From Limisphaerales bacterium (GTDB taxonomy: Bacteria; Verrucomicrobiota; Verrucomicrobiia; Limisphaerales; UBA8199): a DNA stretch of 42,637 nucleotides. The notes under the pieces were generated by a model. It searched no databases and was not told where the DNA came from. It saw nothing but the letters and a program-made list of their open reading frames with translations. Where the stretch lies: the NCBI GenBank assembly GCA_003152225.1, contig PLZQ01000090.1, forward strand, positions 1,502 to 44,138, given 5' to 3'. Every line of letters starts with the position of its first letter. The first letter of the stretch is position 1. Position numbers and translations under genes: made by a program. Shown here piece after piece: positions 1 through 7,314 of the stretch.

Positions 1-1391
1 TCAATCCGGCTCGTGATGGTGACGGCGATGCCTGGCTGAAGCCCGTTGAAAATCTTCGTCAATTCGGTCGCATGGTCTTGATTCACCGCGAACACAAGCG
101 ATTTGCCGATAGCACCGGCCGGATCGCGCTGCGCTTCTTTCAAAAACGCCTCGCACATGACGCGGTTACGGGCGGGCGTGAAAATTTTCCGTTCAAGGTC
201 TTTGATTTTGAAATTTTCCTCCTGCTCATTGATGACAACCGCCCAGCCGGACTCGTCGAGTGCCTTCGTGGTGATGTCGGAACGAAGATCAATGATTTTT
301 GGCAGACACAGAAACGGACCTTCCGGGTCTTTCACCGCGTCAATGATGTCGTAGCGGAACGTGGGGAAGCCCGGTTTGCAGCCGAAATAATTGTAGGTGT
401 CGCGGAGCAAACGGATTTCGAGAGCCTTCGGGTTTTCCTTCTGAAGCTCCTCGACATTGACGTTTTTCAGATACGCCCTCGGCGTGGCGGTCAAACCGAC
501 GCGCGTCGCCTGGAAAAACTGAACGACTTCGCGGGCGTCACCGTAAATGGAGCGATGTGCTTCATCGTTGATGACCAGGTCGAAATGGAACGGGGTGAAT
601 TCCTTGCGATAACGGCGATCCACCATGAGCGATTGCAGCGTGGCCACTACAACCGATGAACCAAGAAGCTCTCCGGGGCGTCGGCGTGCAGTCTTGTAAA
701 GCACCGGTTTGAATTCGGCCAGGATGATATTGAATTCTTCAAGGGTTTGTTTGGCCAGTTCGATACGGTCCACAATGAACAAGACCCGCTCCGCGTTCCG
801 CGTGAGAAGAAACCGACGAATCAAAGCAGCGCACAGAAGCGTCTTGCCGGTGCCTGTGGCCATTTCTAAAAGGAATTTGCGGATACGCTTATTGTCGAAG
901 AGGCGGGCGATCTCGTCCATCGCCAGAATTTGGTAGCGACGTAGCACAAGGTCGCTTTTGAACCGCTGGAGCCAGTGGGGCGCGATGATCTCGCTCAAGA
1001 GCGGCCTGGGCGGCTGCATATTCTTGAGCCGCAGCCGCTCTAAATCCTCCGGCGACGGCAGACGTTCGATGCGGTAGGCATCCTCGTCTTTGCGGGTGTA
1101 ATTCCAGAACCAATGCTCTCGCCCGTTAGAGAGAATGACGAAAGGCGCCTTCAGATTTCCGGCATATCCCTGGGCCTGTTCCTTGGCATCGTATGGGTCC
1201 TCGTCTTCACGTTTGGCTTCAAGCACAGAAATAGGGCCGCGCTGACCGCCCAAGACATAGTCGGCCCGGCGGCCGTCGGTACCACTTAGTTCAAACCGCA
1301 CCTGACGCGGGTCGAGCAGATTCCAACCGCTAGCCTCAAGTGCTTTGTCAATCAGGATACGCGAGAATGCTTCGTTGGCGCCGTGTTGCAT
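1..1391 (-). CDS. hsdR: Type I restriction enzyme R subunit / DEAD-box translocase (partial)
   Basis: The gene runs off the left edge; 463 residues from the N-terminus are visible. Known role of the family: the R subunit of type I restriction complexes cuts DNA after ATP-driven translocation. Seen here: an N-terminal nuclease-like motif (D44, then E58-A-K60), Walker A ATGTGKT at residues 178-184, a DEAH box at 276-279 (INDEAHRS), and motif III TAT at 301-303. The sequence continues through the first RecA lobe into the second. The ATG at 1391 (MQHGANEAFS) is chosen because the N-terminal region of homology begins there; a GGAG lies about 24 bases upstream, too far to be a good ribosome site. 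Partner hsdM and hsdS genes are not in the window and would have to lie to the left. It could also be a stand-alone helicase-nuclease of the same family. Confidence 0.87.
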   Translation of the reverse strand, partial: MQHGANEAFSRILIDKALEASGWNLLDPRQVRFELSGTDGRRADYVLGGQRGPISVLEAKREDEDPYDAKEQAQGYAGNLKAPFVILSNGREHWFWNYTRKDEDAYRIERLPSPEDLERLRLKNMQPPRPLLSEIIAPHWLQRFKSDLVLRRYQILAMDEIARLFDNKRIRKFLLEMATGTGKTLLCAALIRRFLLTRNAERVLFIVDRIELAKQTLEEFNIILAEFKPVLYKTARRRPGELLGSSVVVATLQSLMVDRRYRKEFTPFHFDLVINDEAHRSIYGDAREVVQFFQATRVGLTATPRAYLKNVNVEELQKENPKALEIRLLRDTYNYFGCKPGFPTFRYDIIDAVKDPEGPFLCLPKIIDLRSDITTKALDESGWAVVINEQEENFKIKDLERKIFTPARNRVMCEAFLKEAQRDPAGAIGKSLVFAVNQDHATELTKIFNGLQPGIAVTITSRI

Positions 1392-1497
1392 ATACGGTGA
1401 TTGTACAATGAAATTCTCCAAACAAGCAAGACAGCCACGAAAGTCTCCGCTTGTTGAATTGGCCGGTGTTTTGGGATCAAAGGTTGCCGGGGTTGGC

Positions 1498-1529
1498 AAT
1501 AAAAAGGCAACGAATATGGTTTCGTTGCC
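1498..1529 (-). terminator. Rho-independent terminator behind the XRE regulator
   Basis: On the minus strand a perfect 9-bp stem (GGCAACGAA pairing with TTCGTTGCC, 1506-1514 and 1521-1529) with a six-base loop is followed directly by TTTTTATT. It lies 18 bases after the stop codon of the regulator at 1547-1807 and upstream of the R-subunit start at 1391. It should therefore end the regulator transcript and insulate the restriction gene. Confidence 0.85.
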
Positions 1530-1546
1530 TGTGAGGTATTCTGGGG

Positions 1547-1807
1547 CTATTTGGTCCCGTTCGGGAATGGGTTGAAGCCCAGGTAATCCACGATTTGTGC
1601 ATGGTATGGCGCTGTCGGGAACACTTTGTCGCATTCCCAGCGGCTGAGCGATACCGTGCTAACTGCCAGCCTGCGAGCAGCTTCCGGTTGGAAGATCTTC
1701 AACTGGAGGCGGCGGCGCTTGAGGTGGCCGCCAATGGTGGTCGGCTCCTTTGGGACTTGAATGCCACGGTTGCGGGATGGTAAGTACTTGTCCCGTGCGA
1801 TGCGCAT
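1547..1807 (-). CDS. Small XRE-family helix-turn-helix regulator
   Basis: An 86-residue protein with one helix-turn-helix domain, roughly residues 25-80. The segment TIGGHLKRRRLQL, then QPEAARRLAVSTVSLSRWE and a closing YLGFNPFP follows the layout of a widespread group of small XRE-like proteins that read 'TIGEHLRKRRLDL...LGV...WE...FLGYxP'. These are presumed DNA-binding regulators; the target is not known. The ATG at 1807 (MRIARDKYLP) is preferred over longer forms because the residues before it do not look like the family. The gene lies upstream of the restriction R subunit in the same orientation, but a strong terminator sits between them. It may be a controller of the restriction locus or a solitary island gene. 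It starts about 30 bases from the truncated comM remnant, on the opposite strand. Confidence 0.68.
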   Translation of the reverse strand: MRIARDKYLPSRNRGIQVPKEPTTIGGHLKRRRLQLKIFQPEAARRLAVSTVSLSRWECDKVFPTAPYHAQIVDYLGFNPFPNGTK

Positions 1808-1836
1808 ACTCCTTTCACAACAAGGCAACATCGCGC

Positions 1837-2310
1837 ACGCCCGATGGCAAGATGCCGGGCGAATCGCGCAGCTCACCGCGTGAGATCCAGAACTACCTTG
1901 GCCGCATCTCCGGTCCGCTGCTGGACCGCATTGACCTCCACATCGAAGTGCCGCCGGTGAAGTTCCGCGAGATCACCAGCGAGCAGACCGGCGAGCTGTC
2001 CGCGCAGATTCGCGAGCGAGTGGTCGCGGCGCGCCAGCGCCAGTACGCGCGCTTCAAAGATAAGCCGAAGATCACCTGCAACGCGCGCATGGGCAGCCGC
2101 GAGCTAAAGAGCCACTGCGCCCTGGATGACGCGACGATGGAGCTGCTGAAATTCGCCATGAGCGACCTGAACCTCAGCGCCCGCGCGTATGACCGCGTCC
2201 TGAAAGTTGCCCGCACGATTGCCGACCTGGCCGGCGCGGAGAAGATCGCCAGCGAGCACATCTCCGAAGCCATCCAATACCGTTCGCTCGACCGACAAAT
2301 CTGGACGTAA
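1837..2310 (+). pseudogene. comM: C-terminal remnant of ComM/YifB Mg-chelatase-like AAA ATPase
   Basis: Homology begins abruptly at TPDGKMPGESRSSPREIQNY and runs about 157 residues to the stop. It covers the end of the AAA ATPase (GPLLDRIDLHIEVP, arginine-finger region) and a complete Mg-chelatase C-terminal domain (NLSARAYDRVLKVARTIADL, then EAIQYRSLDRQIW). The family is normally about 500 residues, so the Lon-like N-terminal domain and Walker A/B are missing. In competent bacteria ComM is a branch-migration helicase in transformation; this remnant cannot do that. The open frame upstream of 1837 has no family similarity. The break lies about 30 bases from the regulator gene, which suggests that an island carrying the regulator and restriction genes interrupted or replaced the 5' part. 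Confidence 0.82.
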
Positions 2311-2682
2311 ATCCAAGCCGCAAGACCGTACTCCGCGTGCACCCAAAACTCACAGTCCCGAGAATGTGCATGCAGTTTTGTCCCCACCGCGCCATCGCTT
2401 CGTTGTCCGAAGCGGCCCCGACTGGGCTGGTCCCCATCCGCAGCAGGGCCAAAAGGCATGTGACAGGGTTACGCATGTCGGTCCCGCCTGACTCAGGGGC
2501 GTTGGGGCGTCACTAGCCGATACAACCGCGGGTTGACGCTGCGGCGATTGGGTCGTTGATGGTCATATAAGTGCCGGCTGGGGGAAGGTAGTGTGATCCG
2601 GATCCAACGTGCCGGCGACTTCGGTGGAGGCCGCGCTGTTCTTTGGTCTATTGATTGACGGAGCAGGTTCAACCACCGGCCA
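2311..2682. other. Gene-free spacer between the comM remnant and the LamG fragment
   Basis: About 370 bases with no reading frame that resembles a protein I recognise on either strand, and no clear terminator, tandem repeat or tRNA. It separates two truncated genes that point at each other (comM remnant on plus, LamG fragment on minus). It may be degraded coding sequence, but I cannot identify any. Confidence 0.5.
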
Positions 2683-3054
2683 TTACTGCGCGATAACCCG
2701 ATAGAATTTCTTGGCGGCTGACGGCAGCAGCGTATAAGGCGACGCGGCGGTGTTCGTCGTCCAGGGCTCGGTCAGCGCATCGGCCTGGAGCAGTGTGCTC
2801 TGTGGCCAGGTCAATTTCACATTCACGCCGATTTGCTGGATGCCGAGCTTCATGGGCGACGCGGCGGTGAGGTAGAGCTGCCCAATTTGAGCTGGCGTGA
2901 GCGCGCTGGCATAAACGGCCACTTCGTCGATCACGCCATTAAAGACACGGGTGCCATCCGTGCCGTCGGCGCCCAGCAACCAATTGCCACCGAACTCGTC
3001 GGGCGTGTGGGCGATAACATTGGTCGCACTGAGCTGGCCGCTGCTATTGCTCAT
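2683..3054 (-). pseudogene. C-terminal fragment of a LamG-type (concanavalin-like) secreted protein
   Basis: A 123-residue frame with the last strands of a LamG/concanavalin-A-like fold (GVIDEVAVYASALTPAQIGQ) followed by a verrucomicrobial-type tail (KLTWPQSTLL, then TNTAASPYTLLP and KFYRVIAQ). The usual signal peptide and most of the lectin-like domain are missing, so it is best read as the truncated end of a large secreted protein. Its first ATG overlaps the stop of the upstream amidohydrolase gene (ATGA at 3051-3054). Translation by coupling is therefore possible, but a domain cut in mid-fold is unlikely to work. The alternative is a small genuine gene; I consider that less likely. Confidence 0.55.
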
Positions 3055-4826
3055 TCGATGAACTCCAGCACACCGAACCGTTCCGGGGTGTGGGAAGTGC
3101 CGGTGAGCGTCGGATTCCAAGCCAGGAACGCCTGGTGGGCGCGGTCGCGGCGATAGAGGTTCAGGCGCCAGCGCGTGCCGCCTGCCGGCTTGGCATCGCT
3201 CAGGGCGGTTAGGGGGATGCGCATTTCACAGGCCCAAACCTTGGCCTTTTTGTCAATGCGTACGGCAGAGCGGAAGTTGCTGCTCCACTCGAAGTTTTTT
3301 GCCGGCAGGTCAACCATGAGGTCGAGCCGCTCATTCGTCGGCGCGACCTCGAACTCGCCGTAGCGCCGCGGCGCTTGCGGGTCGGCGCCGATAAAGACCT
3401 CGACCACGTCCCGGTCCCACAGACTCACGCCCTGCTTAAGAAGGTCAAAGCGCTTCTGCCCTTGCCGCGATGGTTCGAAGGTCGTGAGTTTGGTAAACGG
3501 GCACTCGAAACCGAGGTAGAGGAATTCATTGGACCAAAGCAGACGGACCGTCGAGGAAAGTTCAGGCTGCGCCTCGCCGTTGCGCGACTGACACTCCAGG
3601 CGAGCGGGCGGTGCCGTTTGCCAAATGGTCTTGCTCAGATCCCCGTCGGGTTCGAAATCGCGAGTGGTGTGCCGGGCTCGTGTCGTGCCCAGGGGCAAGG
3701 AGCGGGCCAGCAATTTGCGCGCGTTGTCAAAATAGACCTTTCGCAGGATGGAGGCGGGCAGCTCAATGGAGCTGATGGTCCAGTCGCCCTGAATGGGGGT
3801 CATGTGCGCCCAGTTCTTGTCGCGCGTTTCCAGCCAACGCCATTCCTTGCCGAAAAAGACTTCAGCGTCGGCATCGGTGACGGGAGGCTCATTGCCGCTG
3901 GAGCCGAGGATGAGCTTATCGTAAACCTGAAAATCCGTGCCGAATAAGATCCGGTCCTGGTATTTGACGAAGAGGCGTCGGACCTGGTTGGGGTTGTGCC
4001 GGCCAATTTCCGGGATGCGTGCAGCGAGATCCACCATCATGTTTGGGTAACGGCTTAGAGACTGGTCAACCCAATCCAGCTCCTCCGCATTATTGCCGAA
4101 GTGAACGCAGACAAAGGTGGTGGCCGGGTGTCGCGCGATGACGCGATTAAGGGATTCCAGCAGTTCCTTCCACGCTGGAAACTTGTTGGTGTCGCCAAAC
4201 CACCAGCTCTTGTGATCCTTCAATTCCTGCCAGCGCTCGTTCTGGTCGTTGTAGGGGAGCCAGAACGCCTTCGGGTCGGCCACATGAATTGAGACGGGCA
4301 TTTGCAATTCGCCACACCTCTTCCACACGGGGTCAAGTTTCGGGTCGTCCACCTTGATAAGCGCGCCCGCGCCGTCGCGGAGGAACAGGCCAAGCCGCTT
4401 GTATTCCTTGAAGCCGGCAGCGCCGAGGCGATGGCCTTCCTCGATCTGCTTTACGGCCCGCTCGGAGAAGTCCGGCCGGTCCCAGTCCGTGTAATCGAGG
4501 TTCATGTACTGCAGAAAACGCCCCGGGTAAAGCGCATCGGTCAGCGCCTTGTTGCGCTCGAAATCGCTTGGTCCGCCATCTTTGCCTGGGGTGACCGTGT
4601 CCCCGCTCAAGTTGACGGCAAGACCAATGCCCGCGGCATCCATGATTCTTATCGCCCGCGCGAGGTGTTGGGTGGTGCAGTCGATGTGCTGATGCATGTC
4701 GATAACGCGGTGCTCCGTGCGCCAGGCTGATCCCTGAGCCACGAAGGCGGCGTTCGACCCCGGAGAAGCCGCCAGAAGCAACGCGGAACTGGCAGCCAGG
4801 AGCCAAATTGAGAGGTGTGTTCGCAT
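3051..4826 (-). CDS. Exported amidohydrolase-2 fused to a CBM9-like domain
   Basis: A 591-residue exported protein. Residues 1-27 form a signal peptide (MRTHLSIWLLAASSALLLAA). Residues about 40-350 are an amidohydrolase-2 TIM barrel with metal-ligand motifs VIDMHQHID, SIHVAD, CVHFGNN and FGTDFQVYD. Residues about 365-591 resemble a family 9-like carbohydrate-binding or cytochrome-associated module (IWQTAPP, SNEFLYLGFECP, WDRDVVEVFIG, ACEMRIPLTAL). The substrate is unknown; relatives hydrolyse or decarboxylate small carboxylates, and the fused module suggests a sugar or wall-linked substrate outside the cytoplasm. The ATG at 4826 is chosen because a typical signal peptide starts there; an in-frame TTG at 4853 would add nine residues. 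A palindrome lies just upstream. Its stop overlaps the LamG fragment. Confidence 0.83.
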   Translation of the reverse strand: MRTHLSIWLLAASSALLLAASPGSNAAFVAQGSAWRTEHRVIDMHQHIDCTTQHLARAIRIMDAAGIGLAVNLSGDTVTPGKDGGPSDFERNKALTDALYPGRFLQYMNLDYTDWDRPDFSERAVKQIEEGHRLGAAGFKEYKRLGLFLRDGAGALIKVDDPKLDPVWKRCGELQMPVSIHVADPKAFWLPYNDQNERWQELKDHKSWWFGDTNKFPAWKELLESLNRVIARHPATTFVCVHFGNNAEELDWVDQSLSRYPNMMVDLAARIPEIGRHNPNQVRRLFVKYQDRILFGTDFQVYDKLILGSSGNEPPVTDADAEVFFGKEWRWLETRDKNWAHMTPIQGDWTISSIELPASILRKVYFDNARKLLARSLPLGTTRARHTTRDFEPDGDLSKTIWQTAPPARLECQSRNGEAQPELSSTVRLLWSNEFLYLGFECPFTKLTTFEPSRQGQKRFDLLKQGVSLWDRDVVEVFIGADPQAPRRYGEFEVAPTNERLDLMVDLPAKNFEWSSNFRSAVRIDKKAKVWACEMRIPLTALSDAKPAGGTRWRLNLYRRDRAHQAFLAWNPTLTGTSHTPERFGVLEFIE

Positions 4827-4833
4827 AGATGGC

Positions 4834-4852
4834 TGAGGTTTCAATAACCTCA
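4834..4852 (-). promoter_or_regulatory. Operator-like palindrome before the amidohydrolase start
   Basis: A perfect inverted repeat TGAGGTT-N5-AACCTCA ends eight bases upstream of the ATG at 4826. A repressor bound here would block transcription or translation; as RNA it is a 7-bp hairpin near the ribosome site. No regulator gene lies beside it. Its function is inferred only from symmetry and position. Confidence 0.35.
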
Positions 4853-5033
4853 ATAAAATGAGCAGGCAAACTTAAAACGATTGAGCCGATGTGAGAAGTT
4901 GAAGGAAGCACCCCGCTTGTTGATCACCCGCGTCGGTGTCCCTGGCCCGAGTGCCTTTCGGATACTCGCAAGCTTCAGATTATCGGGCAATCAGGGTTTG
5001 TACCTACGCCCGGCATAGGCTGTGCCAGCGCGA

Positions 5034-5501
5034 TTACCCGCCCTGGGCGAGCTTCTGGCGCAACTCCTCCAACAGAAGCACCTGGGCCGGGTTAATCCTG
5101 CCCTTGGCCTGCTCGAACTTGAAGAACGCTGCCCGGTCCACCTCGGGGAAAGTGCCGGTGCGGCCCGAATGCGGCGGCCATTCCATCGAGAAGGTGTTGC
5201 TCCGCGTTTGGCTGGGATCGCAGTCGCCCGCGAACGCCCAGGCATGGACGATCTTGCCGCTCTTCTGCCTGATCAGGTTTAGTTGGATGAAGGCGCCGTC
5301 CGCCTTGAAGCCAAGCTCTTCTTCAAACTCGCGCTTCGCCGTCTCCAGCAAGTCTTCGCCGGGGTGGATTTCACCCTTCGGGATGGACCATATACCGGCG
5401 TCTTTGCCTTCCCACAACGGTCCGCCCGGATGGACGAGCAGGAATTCCAACTCGTCTTCCTGGACCCGATACATGACCAGACCTGCGCTTGCCTTCGGCA
5501 C
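5034..5501 (-). CDS. Nudix hydrolase
   Basis: A 155-residue cytoplasmic protein with a complete Nudix box at residues 43-65, G-x5-E-x7-REF-x-EE-x-GF (GEIHPGEDLLETAKREFEEE). The N-terminus (PKASAGLVMYR) and the WSIPKGE before the box are usual for small Nudix proteins of the Ap4A/NTP-cleaning type. They split a nucleoside diphosphate linked to another group; the exact substrate cannot be read from the sequence. The start is GTG at 5501, because it gives the expected short lead into the first strand. The gene is alone, with more than 200 bases to the next gene downstream on the same strand. Confidence 0.85.
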   Translation of the reverse strand: MPKASAGLVMYRVQEDELEFLLVHPGGPLWEGKDAGIWSIPKGEIHPGEDLLETAKREFEEELGFKADGAFIQLNLIRQKSGKIVHAWAFAGDCDPSQTRSNTFSMEWPPHSGRTGTFPEVDRAAFFKFEQAKGRINPAQVLLLEELRQKLAQGG

Positions 5502-6008
5502 GCGGCAAGCCTACACGGCCCGGCCTCCGCTCGCCAGTTGTGATGTTGGAACGTTATGCGGATACCTATTTACTGTCGGGAGCATCACACAACGAATGCG
5601 ATCCCACCGGCGGTCCTTCGCTGATTTCGGGGTAATAGCCGTGCTCGCCCCAGCCGCACGCTGAGAGCGTCCAGCTTGCCGGCGCTGTCGCAAGGCAGCG
5701 GATGGTCCGAAAGCGGGAGCAAGCTCAGAACTCTCCAAACGCTTCGCGCAATTCGGCGGCGGCATTGCCGCGCGGGGCATTCAGTCGGCTTGACCAGGGG
5801 GCCGGGCTTGATACCGTGCGCCCATAATGAGTGAGACCAGAAATCAATTCTCCCTTACTAGCGCAACGCTTCGTGCCTACGGGCGCTGCCAAGAACCGAA
5901 TTCTTATCAATCCCTGTCATCATCTGCACCCTCTTCTACGCCGAATAATGAGACGGAAGGAGCGGTTGCGTGACCCCGCGCTGAAATAACCGAAAAGGAA
6001 GGCAGTCT
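5502..6008. other. Gene-free spacer with one dispersed-repeat copy
   Basis: About 500 bases between the divergent Nudix and hypothetical genes. I see no convincing gene. It contains one copy of a dispersed repeat (5705-5766) that recurs inverted at 26983-27043. Just before 6009 there is a good ribosome site (AAGGAAGG) for the hypothetical gene. Confidence 0.5.
5705..5766 (+). repeat. Dispersed repeat, copy 1
   Basis: About 62 bases, starting GTCCGAAAGCGGGAGCAA and passing through AACTCTCCAAACGCTTCG to GGCGGCATT. The reverse complement of 26983-27043 aligns along its whole length with about 8 mismatches and one gap (about 85% identity by eye). This copy is in a gene-free spacer. Confidence 0.6.
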
Positions 6009-7088
6009 ATGGCCCCAATGTCGCTTAAAGCATTGCTCACCTATCTCAGGCTACTCGAGAACGCATCGGAACTCAAAAGAAAGCTGCAGGCATCTGCCGG
6101 CTTAAGGACAATCAAGGAAGGATTGTACGAGATTGGCAGGCTTGTGGACATGGACGAGGCCGCGTTCAAAGACCCGCAAGCCATCGCGGCCCTGGTTGGC
6201 GCCCAGCGGTTCGTCATGATGTGGGGAGAACCTTCCGTTAGCGAGCATGTCGCCCGAGTCTTCGACAGCACAAAGGTGCTCCTGACGGCGCTAGTCGATC
6301 CGGGACGTTTCGGAATAGCAATCTCCGGCCAAGTTGGCCCAACTTCGGGCGGCGTCCTGGGACAGTCGAGCCCCGCGCCGGAAACCGTGCCGGACAGTTT
6401 GAAACCGATGCTTTCGGGGAACACGGTCCTGACCGGCAGGCTTTTTCGGGCGCTGTTTGAGCACGTGTTGGGGTTTGCCTCCAAAGGCGGCGCCCAGCAG
6501 GGAACGGTTTGGCTGGTCAACGAGCTGCTTGGCACCCGGGAACATAGCCGGTCTTTTCTCACCACCGCGCTGTTTATCCTGGGCGCTGAACTCGACCGCG
6601 ACCACCTGATTCCCTTCATGGCCGAGCATGAGCTTGTCGGGATGCAGATATTCGAGCATTTGCTTCAAAACAGGGATTACTGCGATGCCTTTTATGTTTT
6701 CCGACGGCTCGAAAGAGCATTCATCGGTTCGCCGGCCGAGGAAGAATCGCGGTTCAGGAACCGGATGGACCGATTCAACGCGCAATTCGGGGGAAAGTCT
6801 TACGCGGCGAAGATCTTCGAAGCCGACGAGCAGGACAAGGCACGGGTAGATGCTTACTTCTCCGCAGCCGATCTGCTGGAGGCCCTGGCGCTCACACCCT
6901 GGTGCCTGAGCCTTAGCCACGCCATCTCCGCCGCTTCGTCGAACTCCATTCGGTCGGTGAAAATCATCGCCCGGCATTTTGAACGTTTCGCTGGCGGCGA
7001 GGAAACCAAGGAGCAGGCAAATCAGGAGATCGCCGACCACCTCCTCGCGTTTTCCCGCCAGTTTTCAGCCGACGGCAAACTTGTGTAG
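6009..7088 (+). CDS. Hypothetical helical protein
   Basis: A 359-residue protein I do not recognise. It looks soluble and mostly helical, with no signal peptide, membrane segment or cysteine cluster. A glycine/serine-rich stretch near residues 98-125 (ISGQVGPTSGGVLGQSSP) divides a shorter N-terminal helical part from a longer C-terminal one, which contains an arginine/glutamate-rich segment (EEESRFRNRMDRFNAQFGG). The start is well supported: AAGGAAGG lies six bases before the ATG, which is unusual for this window. The gene stands alone, with a long spacer upstream and the GH13 gene downstream in the same direction. No function is proposed. Confidence 0.7.
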   Translation: MAPMSLKALLTYLRLLENASELKRKLQASAGLRTIKEGLYEIGRLVDMDEAAFKDPQAIAALVGAQRFVMMWGEPSVSEHVARVFDSTKVLLTALVDPGRFGIAISGQVGPTSGGVLGQSSPAPETVPDSLKPMLSGNTVLTGRLFRALFEHVLGFASKGGAQQGTVWLVNELLGTREHSRSFLTTALFILGAELDRDHLIPFMAEHELVGMQIFEHLLQNRDYCDAFYVFRRLERAFIGSPAEEESRFRNRMDRFNAQFGGKSYAAKIFEADEQDKARVDAYFSAADLLEALALTPWCLSLSHAISAASSNSIRSVKIIARHFERFAGGEETKEQANQEIADHLLAFSRQFSADGKLV

Positions 7089-7119
7089 CCGCCAACGCTG
7101 ACAAGCTGAAAGGGCGAGG

Positions 7120-7212
7120 GTGGAGGGTTCTGGCACGGCAACGACCTCGACTTTGATCGTGCCATTAAACGCGTTCACAAAGGCTGGACCAAGTCAGCTC
7201 TACCGGGTTGCC
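7120..7212 (+). other. Possible tail remnant of a secreted protein
   Basis: In frame with, and upstream of, the GH13 gene, the sequence reads STLIVPLNAFTKAGPSQLYR. That resembles the 'VPL...G...FYRV' ends of many large verrucomicrobial secreted proteins. No stop separates it from the amylase, but it has no signal peptide and would give that enzyme an odd N-terminus. I read it as a degraded fragment; this is weak. Confidence 0.22.
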
Positions 7213-7314
7213 AATGACCCTGTCCGTAGCATGCGACAGCGAAGCAAAGCCACCGCACAAATATGCGGGAGCGTATGTCTTGAATTTGCCTGCCGCTCTG
7301 CTTATCTAGGGGCA

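Noticed and set aside
72-659. Plus-strand open frame of 195 codons
   Set aside because: Antisense to the restriction R subunit, whose helicase motifs are clear on the minus strand.
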